Assembly: GCF_900090315.1 (NCBI RefSeq)
Contig: NZ_FMHZ01000002.1
Coordinates: 2,458,501 to 2,522,500 of the forward strand
Source: Micromonospora citrea
GTDB taxonomy: Bacteria > Actinomycetota > Actinomycetes > Mycobacteriales > Micromonosporaceae
Direction: 5' to 3'
DNA length: 64,000 bases
Shown here one piece after another: positions 52,950 to 62,399 of this stretch (positions are counted from its first letter, which is position 1; each line of letters starts with the position of its first letter). The position numbers and the translations under genes were made by a program. The notes beneath the pieces are model-generated. The model made no database searches and had not been told where the DNA came from. It worked only from the letters and a program-made list of their open reading frames with translations.

Positions 52950-53612
52950 GTGTTCCTGCGCCGCATGAAGGCCGAGCTGCCCACCTCCGACCAGGCCCTG
53001 CCCGGCCGTCCGATCGCGATGCCCGTCGCGGACCGGCACGAGGTGCTGGGCACCCCGCTCAAGGGCCCGTTCCCGGAGGGCTCGCAGGTGGCCGTGTTCG
53101 GCATGGGCTGCTTCTGGGGTGCTGAGCGACTGTTCTGGACCCTGCCGGGCGTGATCACCACCTCCGCCGGCTACGCGGGCGGCATCACGCCGAACCCGAC
53201 GTACGAGGAGGTGTGCTCGGGCATGACGGGGCACGCCGAGGTGGTCCAGGTGGTCTACGACCCCGGCACGATCAGCTACGAGGACCTGCTGAAGGTCTTC
53301 TGGGAGAACCACGACCCGACGCAGGGCATGCGCCAGGGCAACGACGTCGGCACCCAGTACCGGTCGACGATCTACGCGACCACCGACGAGCAGCTCGCCA
53401 CGGCGCGGGCGTCGCGGGACGCGTTCGCGCCGATCGTGGCGCGCGCCGGCAAGGGTGAGATCACCACGGAGATCGACCGCCTCGGCGACTACTACTTCGC
53501 CGAGGACCACCACCAGCAGTACCTCGCCCCGACGAAGAACCCGAACGGCTACTGCAACCACGGCCCGAACGGGCTGAGCTGCCCGGTGGGCATCGCCCGC
53601 ACCGCCGGCTGA
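52950..53612 (+). CDS. msrA: Peptide-methionine (S)-S-oxide reductase
   Basis: 220-residue MsrA. Catalytic Cys54 in [14 protein letters not shown] and resolving cysteines near the C-terminus (C202, C211, in GYCNHG and SCPVG). [12 protein letters not shown] and [18 protein letters not shown] are typical. GTG 52950 follows AGGAG; this longer form, with ~45 residues before the domain, is the actinobacterial type. Reduces S-form methionine sulfoxide in proteins. Confidence 0.93.
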   Translation: MFLRRMKAELPTSDQALPGRPIAMPVADRHEVLGTPLKGPFPEGSQVAVFGMGCFWGAERLFWTLPGVITTSAGYAGGITPNPTYEEVCSGMTGHAEVVQVVYDPGTISYEDLLKVFWENHDPTQGMRQGNDVGTQYRSTIYATTDEQLATARASRDAFAPIVARAGKGEITTEIDRLGDYYFAEDHHQQYLAPTKNPNGYCNHGPNGLSCPVGIARTAG

Positions 53613-53630
53613 GCCCGGCCGAGCCCCGGG

Positions 53631-53667
53631 AACGGGTCTGCGGTGTTTGTCACACCGCAGACCCGTT
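53631..53667 (+). terminator. 16-bp perfect hairpin terminator after msrA
   Basis: AACGGGTCTGCGGTGT-TTGTC-ACACCGCAGACCCGTT, followed by TTCC. One of the strongest stems in the window. Confidence 0.85.
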
Positions 53668-53815
53668 TCCGATTCGGGCACCGGGCAGGGCCGGGCCGGA
53701 AAGCCACCGGATCGCACGGCCCGGCGGGTGCGGGCGCGCATCCTAGCAACCGCGCACACCCGCCGACATCAGCTCAACGGGCGAACCACCCCGGCCTCTG
53801 GCAGCATTGCCTCGC

Positions 53816-55600
53816 ATGTGCGGACTTGCGGGAGAGTTCCGCCGTGACGGCTCGCGCGCCGACGTGTCGGCGGTGGAGCGCATGGCGGCCACGATGAGTG
53901 ACCGGGGGCCCGACGACAGCGGCGTCTGGGCCCAGGGCCCGACGGCCCTCGGGCACCGACGCCTGAAGATCATCGACCTCTCCGCGGCGAGCGGGCAGCC
54001 GCTGGTCGACCCCGGGGCGGGACTGACGGGCGTCTTCAACGGCTGCATCTACAACTACCGCGAGCTGCGCGAGGAACTCCAGGCCAGGGGCCACCGGTTC
54101 TTCTCCTCGGGCGACAGCGAGGTCGTGCTGAAGGCGTACGCCGAGTGGGGGCTCGACTTCGTCGACCACCTGGTCGGCATGTTCGCCGTGGCGATCAGCG
54201 AGCGGGACACCGGCCGGTTGGTGCTGGCGCGGGACCGGCTCGGCATCAAGCCGCTCTACGTGGCCGAGACGCCGGGCGTGGTGCGGTTCGCCAGCACCCT
54301 GCCCGCGCTGCTGGCCGGCGGCGGCGTCGACACCACCATCGACCCGGTCGCGCTGGCGCACTACCTGAGCTTCCACAGCATCGTGCCGCCGCCGCGCACC
54401 ATCCTGCGCGGCGTCGCCAAGCTCCCCCCGGCGACCGTACGCGTCTACGAGGCCGACGGGCGCACCTCCGAGCGGGTCTACTGGGACCCGTCCTTCACCC
54501 GTTCCGCCGAGCGGGCCGGCTGGTCCGAGCGGGACTGGCAGGACGCCCTGCTGGAGTCGCTCACCACCGCCGTGCGCCGCCGGATGGTCGCCGACGTGCC
54601 GGTCGGCGTCCTGCTCTCCGGCGGGCTGGACTCCAGCCTGGTGGTCGCCCTGCTCGCCGGCGAGGGCCAGCGCGGGCTCTCCACCTTCTCCATCGGCTTC
54701 GACTCCGTCGGCGGCCGGGAGGGCGACGAGTTCCGCTACTCCGACCTCGTGGCGAAGACGTTCGACACCGACCACCACCAGATCCGGGTGGCCGCCGCCG
54801 ACCTCGTGCCGCCGCTGGAGGCGGCCGTCGCGGCGATGTCCGAGCCGATGGTCAGCCACGACTGCGTGGCGTTCTACCTGCTCAGCGAGGAGGTGGCCAG
54901 GCACGTCAAGGTGGTGCAGTCCGGCCAGGGCGCGGACGAGATCCTCGGCGGCTACCACTGGTATCCGCCGCTGGCCCAGGTCGGCCGCGACGAGGCGCTC
55001 GACACGTACGCCCGGGCGTTCTTCGACCGGGACGCGGCCGGGCTGGCCCGGGTGCTCAACCCGGCGTGGCTGGCCGACGGCGACCCGGCGCGGGAGTTCG
55101 TGGCCGCCCACCTGGGCCGGGCCGGCGCCCAGACGGCGGTCGACGCCGGGCTGCGGATCGACACCCAGGTCATGCTGACCGACGACCCGGTCAAGCGGGT
55201 GGACAACATGACCATGGCGCACGGGCTGGAGGCCCGGGTGCCGTTCCTCGACCACGAGTTCGTGGAGCTGGCCGCGAGCTGCCCGCCGGAGCTGAAGCTG
55301 GCGCAGGGCGGCAAGGGGGTGCTCAAGGAGATCGGCCGCCGGGTGCTGCCGCACGAGGTCATCGACCGGCCGAAGGGCTACTTCCCCGTGCCGGGCCTCA
55401 CCCACCTGGAGGGCAAGCTCCTCGACCGGGTACGCGACGCGCTCTCCGCGCCCGAGGCCCGCCGCCGCGACCTGTTCCGCGCCGACTACGTCGACGCGCT
55501 GCTCGCCGACCCGAACGCCGAACTGACCCCGTTGAACGGAAACAAGCTGTGGCAACTCGGACTCCTGGAAATGTGGCTCCAGAGCCACGGAATCGACTGA
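53816..55600 (+). CDS. N-acetylglutaminylglutamine amidotransferase (AsnB-like)
   Basis: 594-residue glutamine-hydrolysing amidotransferase. Cys2 in MCGLAGEF is the class II glutaminase nucleophile (so ATG 53816 is required), RGPDDSG follows, and the synthetase half has the PP-loop LLSGGLDSSLV and GQGADEILGGYHW. Of asparagine synthetase type, but in an operon with the GNAT/ATP-grasp and M42 genes it matches TIGR03104, which forms the terminal amide of N-acetylglutaminylglutamine amide. Two bases from the next gene. Confidence 0.9.
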   Translation: MCGLAGEFRRDGSRADVSAVERMAATMSDRGPDDSGVWAQGPTALGHRRLKIIDLSAASGQPLVDPGAGLTGVFNGCIYNYRELREELQARGHRFFSSGDSEVVLKAYAEWGLDFVDHLVGMFAVAISERDTGRLVLARDRLGIKPLYVAETPGVVRFASTLPALLAGGGVDTTIDPVALAHYLSFHSIVPPPRTILRGVAKLPPATVRVYEADGRTSERVYWDPSFTRSAERAGWSERDWQDALLESLTTAVRRRMVADVPVGVLLSGGLDSSLVVALLAGEGQRGLSTFSIGFDSVGGREGDEFRYSDLVAKTFDTDHHQIRVAAADLVPPLEAAVAAMSEPMVSHDCVAFYLLSEEVARHVKVVQSGQGADEILGGYHWYPPLAQVGRDEALDTYARAFFDRDAAGLARVLNPAWLADGDPAREFVAAHLGRAGAQTAVDAGLRIDTQVMLTDDPVKRVDNMTMAHGLEARVPFLDHEFVELAASCPPELKLAQGGKGVLKEIGRRVLPHEVIDRPKGYFPVPGLTHLEGKLLDRVRDALSAPEARRRDLFRADYVDALLADPNAELTPLNGNKLWQLGLLEMWLQSHGID

Positions 55601-55602
55601 CC

Positions 55603-57414
55603 GTGACCGACACCCTGGCGACGGGCGCGGCCCGGTCCGACCGGATGCGCAACGGCCGGCGACGGGAGCGGGTGGGCCCCGGCGGCGACCCGGTGGCACC
55701 GGGGCCGGCGGAGGCCCCGGCGCGCGAGGGCGACACCGACGTCGTGCTCGACTGCGGCTGGGGGCGGCTCGTCTTCGGGCAGACCTTCACCGACCAGGCC
55801 GCCGTCGCCGCCGTGCTGCGCTCCGAGGCCGCCGGCTCCCGGGACATCTGCATCTACCTGCGCGACCCGCACGTGCTGGTCTCCCGGCTGCCCGACGAGC
55901 TCTTCATCGACCCGTCGCTGACCTACCGGCTGCCGCTCGACGGCGCCGGGCCGGCCGACGAGGACGTGCCGGGGCTGACGATCCGCCCGCTGGCCGGCGC
56001 CGCCGACGCGGACGCCGTGAACCGGATCTACGCCCGCAACGGCATGGTCACCGCACCGGTCGACGTGCTCGTCGCCAACGCGCGTACCGACCGGTTCCTG
56101 CACCTGGTCGCCGAGGACGCCACCGGCGAGGTCGTCGGCACCATCACCGGCGTGGACCACGTCGCGGTCTTCGACGACCCCGACAACGGGGCCAGCCTGT
56201 GGTGCCTGACCGTCGACTTCAACACCGCGCCGCCCGGCACCGGTCAGGCGCTGATCACCGCGCTCGCCGCCCGGCTGGTCGCGCGGGGCCGGGCGTACGT
56301 GGACCTGTCCGTGCTCGCCGAGAACGGCGGGGCGATCCGGCTCTACGAGCGGCTCGGCTTCTACCGCACGTCGACGCTCTGCGTGAAGCGGAAGAACCCG
56401 ATCAACGAGCGGCTCTTCCTGCCCGCCACCCCGGAGGGGTACGACCAGCTCAACCCGTACGCGAAGATCGTCGCCGACGAGGCGATGCGGCGCGGCGTCC
56501 GGGTGGAGGTCACCGACCCGGCCTGGGGCGAGCTGCGGCTGACCAGCGGCGGGCGGACCATCCTGACCCGCGAGTCGCTGTCGGAGCTGACCTCGGCGGT
56601 GGCGATGAGCCGCTGCGACGACAAGCGGGTGACCCGCCGGATCCTCGCCGAGGCCGGCCTGTCCGTGCCGCGCGGGCGCACCGCCACCGGCGACGACGGC
56701 GACGCCGCCTTCCTCTCCGAGGTCGGCCGGGTGGTGGTCAAGCCGGCGCGGGGCGAGCAGGGAAACGGCATCACGGTGGGGGTACGCACGCCAGAGGCGC
56801 TGACCGCCGCCGTCGAGCTGGCCGCTCGGTTCTGCCCCGACGTGCTGATCGAGGAGATGCGCGCCGGGGAGGACCTGCGGGTGGTCGTCATCGACCACGA
56901 GGTGGTGGCCGCCGCGGTCCGCCGACCCGCCTCGGTCACCGGCGACGGGGTGCACGACATCGCCGAGCTGATCGAGCGGCAGAGCCGCCGCCGGGCCGCC
57001 GCCACCGGCGGCGAGTCCACCATCCCGGTGGACGACATGACCCGGGACGTGCTCGCCGAGGCCGGCCACGAGCTGCACGACGTGCTGCCCGAGGGGCAGG
57101 TGCTGGCCGTACGCAAGACCGCCAACCTGCACACCGGCGGCACCATCCACGACGTCACCGCGGAGCTGCACCCGGCGATCGCCGAGGCGTGCGTGACGGC
57201 CAGCCGGGCGCTGGACATCCCGGTCACCGGGCTGGACCTGCTGGTGCCCGCCCCCGACGGGCCCGAACACGTCTTCATCGAGGCCAACGAGCGGCCCGGC
57301 CTGGCCAACCACGAGCCCCAGCCGACCGCCGAACGCTTCGTCGACCTGCTCTTCCCGGGCACCCGCGCGCCGCAGCGGCTCTGGTCCCCGGTCGGCCCGG
57401 GAGGCGCCGCGTGA
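55603..57414 (+). CDS. ngg: N-acetylglutaminylglutamine synthetase (GNAT + ATP-grasp)
   Basis: 603-residue fusion: residues ~120-260 are a GNAT acetyltransferase (WCLTVDFNTAPPGTGQALI, NGGAIRLYERLGFYRTSTLCVKRKNPINERLF) and ~300-600 an ATP-grasp ligase like the C-terminal part of cyanophycin synthetase (VVVKPARGEQGNGITVGV, FIEANERPGLANHEPQPT). Matches TIGR03103, which acetylates and joins two glutamines. GTG start 2 bp after the amidotransferase gene; stop overlaps the next gene as GTGA. Confidence 0.92.
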   Translation: MTDTLATGAARSDRMRNGRRRERVGPGGDPVAPGPAEAPAREGDTDVVLDCGWGRLVFGQTFTDQAAVAAVLRSEAAGSRDICIYLRDPHVLVSRLPDELFIDPSLTYRLPLDGAGPADEDVPGLTIRPLAGAADADAVNRIYARNGMVTAPVDVLVANARTDRFLHLVAEDATGEVVGTITGVDHVAVFDDPDNGASLWCLTVDFNTAPPGTGQALITALAARLVARGRAYVDLSVLAENGGAIRLYERLGFYRTSTLCVKRKNPINERLFLPATPEGYDQLNPYAKIVADEAMRRGVRVEVTDPAWGELRLTSGGRTILTRESLSELTSAVAMSRCDDKRVTRRILAEAGLSVPRGRTATGDDGDAAFLSEVGRVVVKPARGEQGNGITVGVRTPEALTAAVELAARFCPDVLIEEMRAGEDLRVVVIDHEVVAAAVRRPASVTGDGVHDIAELIERQSRRRAAATGGESTIPVDDMTRDVLAEAGHELHDVLPEGQVLAVRKTANLHTGGTIHDVTAELHPAIAEACVTASRALDIPVTGLDLLVPAPDGPEHVFIEANERPGLANHEPQPTAERFVDLLFPGTRAPQRLWSPVGPGGAA

Positions 57415-58595
57415 GCCCGCGACCCCTGGACATCGACCTGGACTACCTGCGCCAGGTGCTGGTGGAGCTGCTGGAGATCCCGAGCCCGTCGGGGCGCACC
57501 GACCACGTGCAGCAGTACGTCGGAGAGCGGCTCTCCGCGCTCGGCATCGGCTCCACGCTGACCCGGCGCGGCGCGCTGAGCGCCTGCCTGCCCGGTCCCC
57601 GGTCCACGGGGGCCGACCGGGCGATCGTGGTGCACACCGACACCATCGGCGGCATGGTCAAGCGGCTGAAGGAGAACGGCCGGCTGGAGCTGAAGCCGAT
57701 CGGCACGCACAGCGCCAGGTTCGCCGAGGGCGCGCACGTGCGGATCTTCACCGACGACCTCGACCGGGTGATCACCGGCCAGGTGCTTCCCCTGAAGGCC
57801 AGCGGCCACCGCTACAACGAGGCCGTCGACTCCCAGGGCATCGGCTGGGAGCAGGTCGAGGTGCGCGTCGACGAGCCGGTCGACGACATCGCCGGGCTGC
57901 GCGCGCTCGGCGTCGACGCCGGGGACTTCGTCGCGTTCCTGCCGAACCCGACGGTCACTCCGACCGGGTACGTCAAGTCCCGGCACCTCGACGACAAGGC
58001 GGGCGTCGCGGCGGTGCTGACCGCGTTCAAGGCGATGGTCGACGCCGGCGTACGCCCGGCCGTCACCGCGCACCTGCTGGTCACCGTGACCGAGGAGATC
58101 GGGCACGGCGCCTCGCACGGCCTCGACCCCGACGTGGCGGAGATCGTCTCGGTGGACGCCGCGGTGGTCGCCCCCGGCCAGCAGTCCCGCGAGGACGCGG
58201 CCACCCTGGCGATGGGCGACGGGGTGGGGCCGTTCGACTACCACCTGACCCGCAACCTGGCCTCGATCGCCGCGGAGCACGCGGTGCACCTCGTCCGGGA
58301 CGTCTTCGACTACTACCGCTCCGACGTGGCGGCGGCGGTGGAGGCCGGGGCGCACGCCCGGGTGGCGCTGCTCGGCTTCGGCGTGGACGCCACCCACGGC
58401 CACGAGCGCACCCACCTCGACGGGCTGCGCCAGCTCACCCAACTGCTCTGCCTCTACCTCCAGAGCGACCTGGTCTTTCCGGAGTGGGACGCCGAGCCGG
58501 AGGGCGACCTGGCCGACTTCCCGTCGCTGGCGGTGCAGCCGGCCAGCGAGGAGGGCCCGCGCGAGGGGCCGATCGGCATCGTCGAGAACCCGTGA
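57411..58595 (+). CDS. NAGGN-operon M42-family peptidase
   Basis: 394-residue M42 metallopeptidase homologue (TIGR03106 type). Metal-site motifs HTDTIGG, YVKSRHLDDKAG, TVTEEIGHGAS and the FDYHLTRNL stretch are present, so it is likely active. GTG start overlaps the ngg stop. In NAGGN operons this gene is thought to process or break down the dipeptide; its exact role has not been settled. The C-terminal ~35 residues are acidic and not part of the domain. Confidence 0.9.
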   Translation: MSPRPLDIDLDYLRQVLVELLEIPSPSGRTDHVQQYVGERLSALGIGSTLTRRGALSACLPGPRSTGADRAIVVHTDTIGGMVKRLKENGRLELKPIGTHSARFAEGAHVRIFTDDLDRVITGQVLPLKASGHRYNEAVDSQGIGWEQVEVRVDEPVDDIAGLRALGVDAGDFVAFLPNPTVTPTGYVKSRHLDDKAGVAAVLTAFKAMVDAGVRPAVTAHLLVTVTEEIGHGASHGLDPDVAEIVSVDAAVVAPGQQSREDAATLAMGDGVGPFDYHLTRNLASIAAEHAVHLVRDVFDYYRSDVAAAVEAGAHARVALLGFGVDATHGHERTHLDGLRQLTQLLCLYLQSDLVFPEWDAEPEGDLADFPSLAVQPASEEGPREGPIGIVENP

Positions 58596-58663
58596 CCGTG
58601 GGCCCGGTCCGGTCGGCCGCCGGCCCGGCGGGCTATTCCCGCCGGCCGTGTGATCGAAATCCG

Positions 58664-58692
58664 TTGCCCGGAGCGCGAGGGCTGGATAGCGT
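58664..58692 (+). promoter_or_regulatory. Vegetative-type promoter
   Basis: TTGCCC, a 17-base spacer and TAGCGT give a good housekeeping match for actinobacteria. Expected transcription start is near 58699, seven or so bases before the Shine-Dalgarno AAAGGAGG. Confidence 0.6.
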
Positions 58693-58723
58693 GGCCGTAC
58701 ACGGGAAAGGAGGTGGTCCAGAC

Positions 58724-58762
58724 TTGTATAGCAATCGGACTCGTGAGGTGGCTGTCCGCTAG
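58724..58762 (+). CDS. Possible 12-codon leader ORF upstream of rnz
   Basis: TTG start followed by [11 protein letters not shown] and TAG. It is preceded, ten bases upstream, by AAAGGAGG within AAAGGAGGTGGTCCAG, which closely matches the complement of the 16S rRNA 3' end. The same frame is open back to GTG 58691, which would give a 24-residue peptide through the Gly-rich KGGGPDL. No known family. If translated, ribosomes here could affect folding of the leader before rnz. Confidence 0.4.
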   Translation: MYSNRTREVAVR

Positions 58763-58862
58763 CCGCTGTCCTCGACAGTGAAGACCCCGTCCGCCGCGAG
58801 GCGGGCATGCACGATCGTCGAGACCGTGTGGCAGCGGTGCGGCGAAACCACGACAGCCACCC

Positions 58863-58924
58863 GACCCCCGGGGTGCCGGCCCAGTCCAGCCGGCCCGCGC
58901 GCGAGCGCGGAAACCCCGGGGGTC
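58863..58924 (+). promoter_or_regulatory. Long leader hairpin upstream of rnz
   Basis: GACCCCCGGGG pairs with CCCCGGGGGTC (11 bp, perfect) around a ~40-base interior that itself contains a GCCGG/CCGGC stem. It ends 27 bases before the rnz start and could work as an attenuator, or just be a terminator of the short upstream transcript. Confidence 0.5.
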
Positions 58925-58950
58925 GCTCCACGTTCAGGGGTGATCACACC

Positions 58951-59880
58951 GTGTCGATGCGCGAGCTGGTGGTGCTCGGGACGGCCAGCCAGGCGCCGAC
59001 CCGGCAGCGCAACCACAACGGGTACGTGCTGCGCTGGGACGACGAGGTGATCCTCTTCGACCCGGGCGAGGGCAGCCAGCGGCAGCTCCTGCACACCACG
59101 GTCACCGCCACCGACCTGACCCGGATCTGCGTCACCCACTTCCACGGCGACCACTGCCTCGGCCTGCCCGGCACCATCCAGCGGCTCTCCCTGGACCGGG
59201 TGCCGCACCCGGTGGCGGTGCACTTCCCGGCCGGCGGCGCGGAATACTTCGCCCGCCTGCGGCACGCCTCCAGCTTCCACGAGACCGCCGAGCTGCGCGT
59301 CGAGCCGATCGAGACCGACGGGCAGCGCATCACGCTGGGCGTCGGCACGCTGGAGGCCCGCCGGCTGCGGCACCCGATCGAGACGTACGGCTACCGGCTC
59401 GTCGAGCCGGACGGCTGCCGGATGCTGCCGGAGCGGCTGGCCGCGTACGGCATCGCCGGGCCGGCCGTCGGGGAGCTGGTCCGCGTCGGCCACCTCGACG
59501 TCGGCGGACGCCGCGTCACCCGCGAGGAGGTGAGCGTGCCCCGACCCGGGCAGCGGTTCGCCTTCGTCATGGACACGGGCCTCTGCGACGGGGTGTACGC
59601 CCTCGCCGAGCACGCCGACCTGCTGGTCATCGAGTCGACGTTCCTCGACTCGGAGGCCGCGCTCGCCGCCGAGGTCGGCCACCTCACGGCGGGCCAGGCC
59701 GCGCGGGTGGCGGCCGAGTCGGGCGTACGCCGGCTCGTGCTCACCCACTTCTCCCAGCGGTACGCCGACGCGAGCCGCTTCGCCGAGGAGGCCCGCGCGC
59801 ACTTCGACGGCGACCTGGTGATCGCCGAGGACCTGACGACCGTGCAGGTGCCGCCCCGGCGGGTAGCCTCGGCCGGGTGA
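58951..59880 (+). CDS. rnz: Ribonuclease Z / MBL-fold hydrolase
   Basis: 309-residue metallo-beta-lactamase fold with zinc motif [11 protein letters not shown] (H63, H65, D67, H68) and the tRNase Z-like layout [47 protein letters not shown]. Likely trims tRNA 3' ends. GTG 58951 is used; ATG 58957 is equally possible. Its stop overlaps the GNAT gene start as GTGA. Confidence 0.88.
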   Translation: MSMRELVVLGTASQAPTRQRNHNGYVLRWDDEVILFDPGEGSQRQLLHTTVTATDLTRICVTHFHGDHCLGLPGTIQRLSLDRVPHPVAVHFPAGGAEYFARLRHASSFHETAELRVEPIETDGQRITLGVGTLEARRLRHPIETYGYRLVEPDGCRMLPERLAAYGIAGPAVGELVRVGHLDVGGRRVTREEVSVPRPGQRFAFVMDTGLCDGVYALAEHADLLVIESTFLDSEAALAAEVGHLTAGQAARVAAESGVRRLVLTHFSQRYADASRFAEEARAHFDGDLVIAEDLTTVQVPPRRVASAG

Positions 59881-60404
59881 CGGTCACCCTCCGCCCCGCC
59901 ACCGAGGCCGACCTGATGCCGGTCGGCGCCCTGCACCAGCGGTCCCGGGTGGCGGCGTACGCGTCGTTCCTGCCGCCGGAGGCGCTGGCCGAGCCGGGGC
60001 CGGAGGCGATGGGGCGCTACTGGGCCGAGCGGTGGGGCTGGGAACGCGACGACCACCGGATGACCGTCGCCGAGCGCGGCGGCCGGCTGGTCGGCTTCAG
60101 CTACCTCGGACCCGACGACGAGGGCGACCCGGCGACGGGCCTGCTCAACGCCATCCACCTCGACCCGGCCGAACGCGGCCGGGGCACCGGCCGCGCCCTG
60201 ATGGTCGACGCGCTGGCCGCCATGCGTGCGCGCGGCTGGGCCCGGGCGGTGCTCTGGGTGCTCGCGGCCAACGATCACGCCCGGCGCTTCTACGAGCGCG
60301 GCGGCTGGGCCCCGACCGGCGTCTCCCGCGACGAGCACGTCGGCCCGGAGGTCGTGGCCCAGCTCCGCTACGCCCGCGCCCTGGAAGGAGCGGACGGGGC
60401 ATGA
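59877..60404 (+). CDS. GNAT family N-acetyltransferase
   Basis: 175 residues with one acetyltransferase domain: acetyl-CoA loop [20 protein letters not shown] and C-terminal [23 protein letters not shown]. Coupled to rnz through GTGA. Substrate unknown; small-molecule amine or RimI-like protein targets possible. Confidence 0.9.
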   Translation: MTVTLRPATEADLMPVGALHQRSRVAAYASFLPPEALAEPGPEAMGRYWAERWGWERDDHRMTVAERGGRLVGFSYLGPDDEGDPATGLLNAIHLDPAERGRGTGRALMVDALAAMRARGWARAVLWVLAANDHARRFYERGGWAPTGVSRDEHVGPEVVAQLRYARALEGADGA

Positions 60405-60435
60405 GGAAGGGCCCCCGTCGCCGGGGGCCCTTCCT
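60404..60435. terminator. 14-bp perfect hairpin between GNAT and cbs
   Basis: AGGAAGGGCCCCCG-TCGC-CGGGGGCCCTTCCT directly after the GNAT stop. Symmetrical and followed on either side by short T/A runs, so likely bidirectional. Confidence 0.9.
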
Positions 60436-60446
60436 TCACCACGCCG

Positions 60447-61817
60447 TCAGCGGGCGCCGAGGTGGGCCAGCAGGTCCTGGCGGGTGAGGACGCCCCTCGG
60501 CTTGCCGTCGACCAGCACCAGCGCGGCGTCGGACTTCTCCAGCAGGCCCACCGCCTCGCTCACCGGCTGCCCGCCGCCGATCATCGGCAGCGGCTCGGCC
60601 ATGTGGCGCTCGATGGTGTCGTGCAGGTGCGCCTGGCCGGTGAAGAGCGCGTCGAGCAGGTCCTTCTCGGCGATCGAGCCGGCCACCTCGCCGGTGACCA
60701 CCGGGGGCTCGGCCTTGAGCACCGGCAGCTGGGAGACGCCGTACTCACGCATGTAGTCGATGGCGTCGCGGACCGTCTCGGTCGGGTGCACGTGCACCAG
60801 CTCGGGCAGGCCACCCGGCTTGCTCGCCAGCGCGTCGGCGACGGTCGGCTCGGTGCCGGAGTTGTCCAGGAAGCCGTACCGGGCCATCCAGTCGTCGTTG
60901 AAGATCTTGGACAGGTAGCCCTTGCCGCTGTCCGGCAGGAGCACCACGACCACGTCGTCCGGGCCGGCGGAGCGGGCCACCTCCAGGGCGGCCACCACGG
61001 CCATGCCGCAGGAGCCGCCGACCAGCAGCCCCTCCTCGCGGGCCAGCCGCCGGGTCATCTCGAACGACGCCTTGTCGGAGACCTCGATGATCTCGTCGGC
61101 GACGCCCCGGTCGTACGTCTCCGGCCAGAAGTCCTCGCCGACGCCCTCGACCAGGTAGGGCCGGCCGGTGCCGCCGGAGTAGACCGAACCCTCCGGGTCG
61201 GCGCCGATCACCTTGACCCGCCCCTCCGAGGCCTCCTTGAGGTAGCGGCCGATGCCGGAGATGGTGCCGCCGGTGCCGACGCCCGCCACGAAGTGGGTGA
61301 GCCCGCCCCCGGTCTGCTCCCACAGCTCCGGGCCGGTGGTCTCGTAGTGCGAACGCGGGTTGGCCGGGTTGCTGTACTGGTTGGGCTTCCAGGCGCCGGG
61401 GATCTCCCGGGCCAGCCGGTCGGAGACGTTGTAGTAGGAGCGCGGGTCCTCCGGCGCCACGGCGGTCGGGCAGACCACCACCTCCGCGCCGTACGCCCGC
61501 AGCACGTCCTGCTTGTCCTGGCTGACCTTGTCGGGGCAGACGAAGACGCACCGGTAGCCCTTGAGCTGGGCCACCAGCGCCAGGCCGACGCCGGTGTTGC
61601 CGCTGGTCGGCTCGACGATCGTGCCGCCGGGCTGGAGGATGCCGGCCTTCTCCGCGTCCTCCACCATCCGCAACGCGATCCGGTCCTTCACCGAACCGCC
61701 CGGGTTGAGGTACTCCACCTTCGCCAGCACGGTGGCCTGGATGCCGGCCGTGACGTTGCGCAGCCGCACCAGCGGGGTGTTGCCGATCAGCTCGACGACG
61801 TTGTCGTAGTACCGCAC
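60447..61817 (-). CDS. cbs: Cystathionine beta-synthase
   Basis: 456 residues. PLP lysine K44 in EYLNPGGSVKDRIALRM, SGNTGVGLALVAQLKGYRC, glycine loop GVGTGGTISGIGRYLKE; the C-terminal ~125 residues are two CBS domains. Joins homocysteine (from methionine cycle) and serine to cystathionine, or acts on O-acetylserine. Start is GTG 61817 (RYYDNVVELIGNTPLVRL). With the metB gene it covers both directions of transsulfuration. Confidence 0.92.
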   Translation of the reverse strand: MRYYDNVVELIGNTPLVRLRNVTAGIQATVLAKVEYLNPGGSVKDRIALRMVEDAEKAGILQPGGTIVEPTSGNTGVGLALVAQLKGYRCVFVCPDKVSQDKQDVLRAYGAEVVVCPTAVAPEDPRSYYNVSDRLAREIPGAWKPNQYSNPANPRSHYETTGPELWEQTGGGLTHFVAGVGTGGTISGIGRYLKEASEGRVKVIGADPEGSVYSGGTGRPYLVEGVGEDFWPETYDRGVADEIIEVSDKASFEMTRRLAREEGLLVGGSCGMAVVAALEVARSAGPDDVVVVLLPDSGKGYLSKIFNDDWMARYGFLDNSGTEPTVADALASKPGGLPELVHVHPTETVRDAIDYMREYGVSQLPVLKAEPPVVTGEVAGSIAEKDLLDALFTGQAHLHDTIERHMAEPLPMIGGGQPVSEAVGLLEKSDAALVLVDGKPRGVLTRQDLLAHLGAR

Positions 61818-61894
61818 CTCGTTGTGCCCTTCTCCTCCGGCGCCGCCGGCGGCGGCCGGGCAGACGTCTTCTCGACGCCCCAGCGTACGTGGGT

Positions 61895-62251
61895 TCAGGA
61901 GACCACGTGCCCGGGGATCGTGGAGCCGCGACGAGCCTCCCACTCCAGGAACCGCTCGGTCTCGGCGAGCACGCTGCCGGCCAGCCAGGTCACCATGACC
62001 GCGTCGTCGGCGAGCCCGAAGACCGCCAGCGGGATCTCCGGCAGCAGGTCGACCGGCGAGACGATGTACGCCGTCGCGGCCGTCATCAGGGCCAGCCGCA
62101 GGCCGCCGTCGTACTCCCCCCGGGCGGTCGCCCGGATCATCCGGGGCAGCGCCGCCAGCCGCGCCCCGAGCGACGGGCCGCCCCGCGACCCGGCCGCGAG
62201 CGCCCTGGCCAGCGCGCTGAACGCGGCGCTCCGCTTCAATGTCTTCCCCAT
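61895..62251 (-). CDS. DUF1232 (YkvA-like) small membrane protein
   Basis: 118 residues. The DUF1232 core LALMTAATAYIVSPVDLLPEIPLAVFGLADDAVMV gives one or two hydrophobic segments. The ATG is chosen at MGKTLKRS; a longer in-frame region upstream is Arg-rich and overlaps the divergent gene. Function unknown, often linked to membrane traits. Confidence 0.85.
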   Translation of the reverse strand: MGKTLKRSAAFSALARALAAGSRGGPSLGARLAALPRMIRATARGEYDGGLRLALMTAATAYIVSPVDLLPEIPLAVFGLADDAVMVTWLAGSVLAETERFLEWEARRGSTIPGHVVS

Positions 62252-62399
62252 GTTCGGCCCCTCTCCGCATGCCAGCGTGGCGTGCCGGCGCAACTGCCGC
62301 CCGGACACCGGAACAGGTACCCAGGAGCGTCGCCTTCCAGCCACCCGCCGGCCGACACGACGACGGCGGCGTGTCGTGCCGGCGCGATAATGTCGCTGT

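Larger units (their letters stand above)
58596..58950. other. Promoter and structured leader of rnz
   Basis: 355 bp containing a promoter (58664-58692), Shine-Dalgarno and 12-codon mini-ORF (58706-58762) and a long hairpin (58863-58924) 27 bp before rnz. The first ~65 bp end the NAGGN operon; no clear terminator seen there. Confidence 0.6.
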
